A DNA stretch of 64,000 nt. It comes from Onchocerca lupi (lineage: Eukaryota; Nematoda; Chromadorea; Rhabditida; Onchocercidae). The stretch is taken from positions 62,001 through 126,000 of the forward strand of contig JAOVVO010000040.1 in the NCBI GenBank assembly GCA_028564675.1. Direction: 5' to 3'. The translations under genes and the position numbers were made by a program. Positions 61,990-64,000 of the stretch are shown here, in pieces. The notes beneath the pieces are model-generated. The model ran no database searches and was not told the origin of the DNA. It was given only the letters and a program-made list of their open reading frames with translations. Each line of letters starts with the position of its first letter. The stretch's first letter is position 1.

Positions 61990-62490
61990 AATTATTCTTA
62001 CTGCTTGATCACTCTGATTCAAAATACCATTGATGGCAGTTTTTTTTTTTCTTTTTAAAGATGATTAAGTATCAGAATAAAATCGATAAAATTTATTACT
62101 ATTATTTGATCAATCTGATTAAAAGTTGCTATTGCTGATCTTTTATGAAGGAGATTGATAATCGGGACAAAATCGATAAATTTTAATTACAAATTGATCA
62201 TTTTGATTAGTAATAGCCATTGATGACAGTTGCATTGAGTGATAAGCTACTAGAGTCAGATATGATCAGCATAATGATGGAAGCTGTCGAAATTCTTACT
62301 ACTACTTGATCATTCTGATTTAAAATAGCCATTAATGATCTTTTCTGAAAGTGATAAGTATCGAAACAAAATCGCCAGATTATTACTACTACTTGATCAC
62401 TTTGATTAAAAGTAGCCATTGATCATTATTCAAAAAAGCCATCAATGATAGTTTGCATTAACTGATAAGCTATTACAATCAGATACGATT
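61990..62490. repeat. tandem repeat, about 85-110 bp unit, 5 copies
   Basis: Units begin TTACTACTACTTGATCA(C/T)TCTGATT.AAA(A/G)TAGCCATTGATG and continue with AAGTATCAGAACAAAATCGATAAA. Copies start near 61998, 62095, 62190, 62297 and 62382. They are degenerate but keep the order of blocks. Confidence 0.65.
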
Positions 62491-62754
62491 AGCATCATGA
62501 TAAGAGCTCTTTGCCAATAAAAGTATTTCTAGCATTGTCATAGATATTATGAATTTCAACAATATTAGAAATTTAATACTGAAAAAAAAAAAAATTGAAT
62601 ACATATATATTTTCATGCTTATCACATCATGACGTAACTTTTGTTTACTATCATTCAATCTTTTATAAACGAATTTTATTCAATTTCCTTTTTTCCCTCA
62701 CTTTTGCTTCTTTTTTTTTTACTTTAATCATTCATTTCATAAAGAAATGGATAA

Positions 62755-62976
62755 CTTCAGAATCCGATCACACACAATTGGAATCCATACATGCTAATTG
62801 TGTATGTACATGTATAATCGGATTCTTGAAGGTTCGCTCCCTTTTTCAACAAAATGATGTGTACAGCTTCAGAATCCGATCATATACAATTAAAATACGT
62901 GCAATTTGATATGTATTCTTGTGTGTGTTGATCGGATTCTGAAGGTTCGTGCCCTTTTTCAACAAAATGACGTGTA
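62755..62976. repeat. two tandem foldback units (112 bp period)
   Basis: Each unit holds an inverted repeat (TTCAGAATCCGATCA ... TGATCGGATTCTGAA, imperfect in unit 1) at 62756-62830 and 62868-62943, followed by a conserved GGTTCG.CCCTTTTTCAACAAAATGA tail. The arms could form hairpins. It could be a small foldback transposon or a structured RNA source. Confidence 0.65.
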
Positions 62977-62979
62977 ACG

Positions 62980-64000
62980 GAGCAGAAGAAGGAATGAATT
63001 TGCTCAGGTCGGACGATTCGAATGATCGATTTTTCGACCACTTCGAATTGATTACATCTTCTTCTTCCCTTTTCCACCCATACAGGTGTAGCAGAGATGG
63101 AAAGATGCACCTTTGGAGAGAATTGCTGAATGAGACAAGTTTTTGAAGCATGGAACGATTGTAGAAGCAACCTTGGTCAACCGATTCTCAAAATTGTCTT
63201 ATTCTTCGTTTTTCTCCTTCTTTTTTGTTTCATTCTCCCCCGTTTCCCCCGTTTCTCCGCGATTTCCTATCAAACTGTCTTCCTATATTTCATAAAACTG
63301 ACGAATAAACTAAACAAATTATCATGTTTCATATGAAGAAGAAAAGAAAAAATAAAAAAATCATGACAAACTTTGCATATTTTCCGTCGAAAAAAAAAAA
63401 AAAAAGGAATTGAGAGATTTCTTCCTTCTTTCATTTTTCCCTCCACTTCCCACGTCTCTTCTTCTCCCCCGCGATTCCTTGTCCAGTATATTCATATATT
63501 TATTATAGATTTAAATAATTTTGCTTAATAAGTTTAAAAAAATGAAAAAAATAGAATAAATATGATAACTTATTATATTTTCCGTAGAAAAAGCAGAATT
63601 GAAAGATTTCCTCATCAAAGAATTCATCCACCGTAAATCATTCCAAATTAAATATTTATCGATTCTATATTTTCTTCTTTTTTTTTTTTTTCATTTTACA
63701 AACTTTTTTTTTTTATAAACTATTGCCTTACTGTAATTATTTAATTATCTTTAATGAATGAATTCCACTTAAAGTGGTTCTAGAAGAGCATATCGATTTT
63801 TCCGCCCAGCATCACAATTTTGATTTCATTTTCGAATTTGTCATTTTTATGTCAAAAAATTTGTGGATAAATGATGGAAATGATCTTGTTGAAAGTAATT
63901 ACGTCTTTTTTTCTTTTCTTTTTTTTCAGCATATTTTTGCAATTATTTGACACTTTTTAAGCCATTTTCTATAGCCTTTTGAGATATTATTTAAAAATTC
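62980..64000. other. right edge of the window, no supported gene
   Basis: 62980-63250 is less AT-rich and has overlapping 60-100-codon open frames on both strands, but none has recognisable protein features or clear splice partners. The remainder is AT/CT-rich. It could be upstream sequence of a gene beyond the window. Confidence 0.35.

Noticed and set aside
62595..63336. Overlapping 65-104 codon frames on both strands at the right end
   Set aside because: They span the foldback units and CT-rich sequence; no family, signal or splice partner was found.
1..64000. CRISPR arrays, bacterial operons, tRNA or rRNA genes, spliced-leader or known microRNA genes
   Set aside because: Looked for by eye on both strands; no spaced identical repeats, Shine-Dalgarno-led operons or recognisable RNA gene sequences were found. 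A tRNAscan or Infernal run would settle the RNA part.

Overview
This is a eukaryotic, AT-rich, intron-rich window whose gene set points to a nematode. It carries a CED-3-type caspase with a CARD, a CDC-42 whose C-terminus is close to the nematode form, a divergent nematode-style Cys-loop channel, and ATGs that follow polypyrimidine-AG sites of the kind used for spliced-leader addition. The AT bias, small exons, introns of 0.1-1.5 kb and BEL/Pao remnants fit a clade III (spirurid/filarial-like) worm. That placement is inference and the species cannot be named from the sequence alone. Exon models were built by hand from splice sites and reading phase. For eight genes every proposed junction keeps phase: CYRI, cdc-42, mrpl-17, ced-3, emg1, the channel gene, the TMEM216 gene and the Asn/Trp-rich gene.

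Left part (1-18.6 kb). SMC6 (minus strand, 3' end off the left edge) is divergent from CYRI/FAM49 (plus), which converges on cdc-42 (minus). CYRI-family proteins restrain Rac1-WAVE signalling and CDC-42 is a Rho-family GTPase, so two actin/polarity regulators lie side by side. Next come a small secreted single-Ig-domain protein (minus) and a divergently oriented small gene with a C2HC zinc-finger-like motif (plus).

Middle (18.6-32 kb). This is repeat territory. It holds degenerate interspersed repeats (20.2-21.1 kb), a nested cluster of broken BEL/Pao retrotransposons (21.6-27.3 kb) that includes one LTR copy with an internal micro-inversion, the mitochondrial ribosomal protein gene mrpl-17 (minus), and a Helitron-like composite (30.2-31.3 kb).

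Right part (32-52 kb). ced-3 (minus) is divergent from emg1/NEP1 (plus) across 3.4 kb containing two tandem-repeat arrays. A divergent Cys-loop ligand-gated channel (minus) and a TMEM216/MKS-2 ciliary transition-zone gene (minus) follow. The TMEM216 gene has a perfect palindromic RFX X-box 73 nt upstream of its ATG. Divergent from it is a gene for a secreted, Asn/Trp-rich protein with a 33-bp coding tandem repeat that I cannot assign to any family.

52-64 kb looks like a gene desert. I find no convincing exon there, only AT-rich sequence, short tandem repeats, hairpins and a pair of tandemly repeated foldback units near 62.8 kb.
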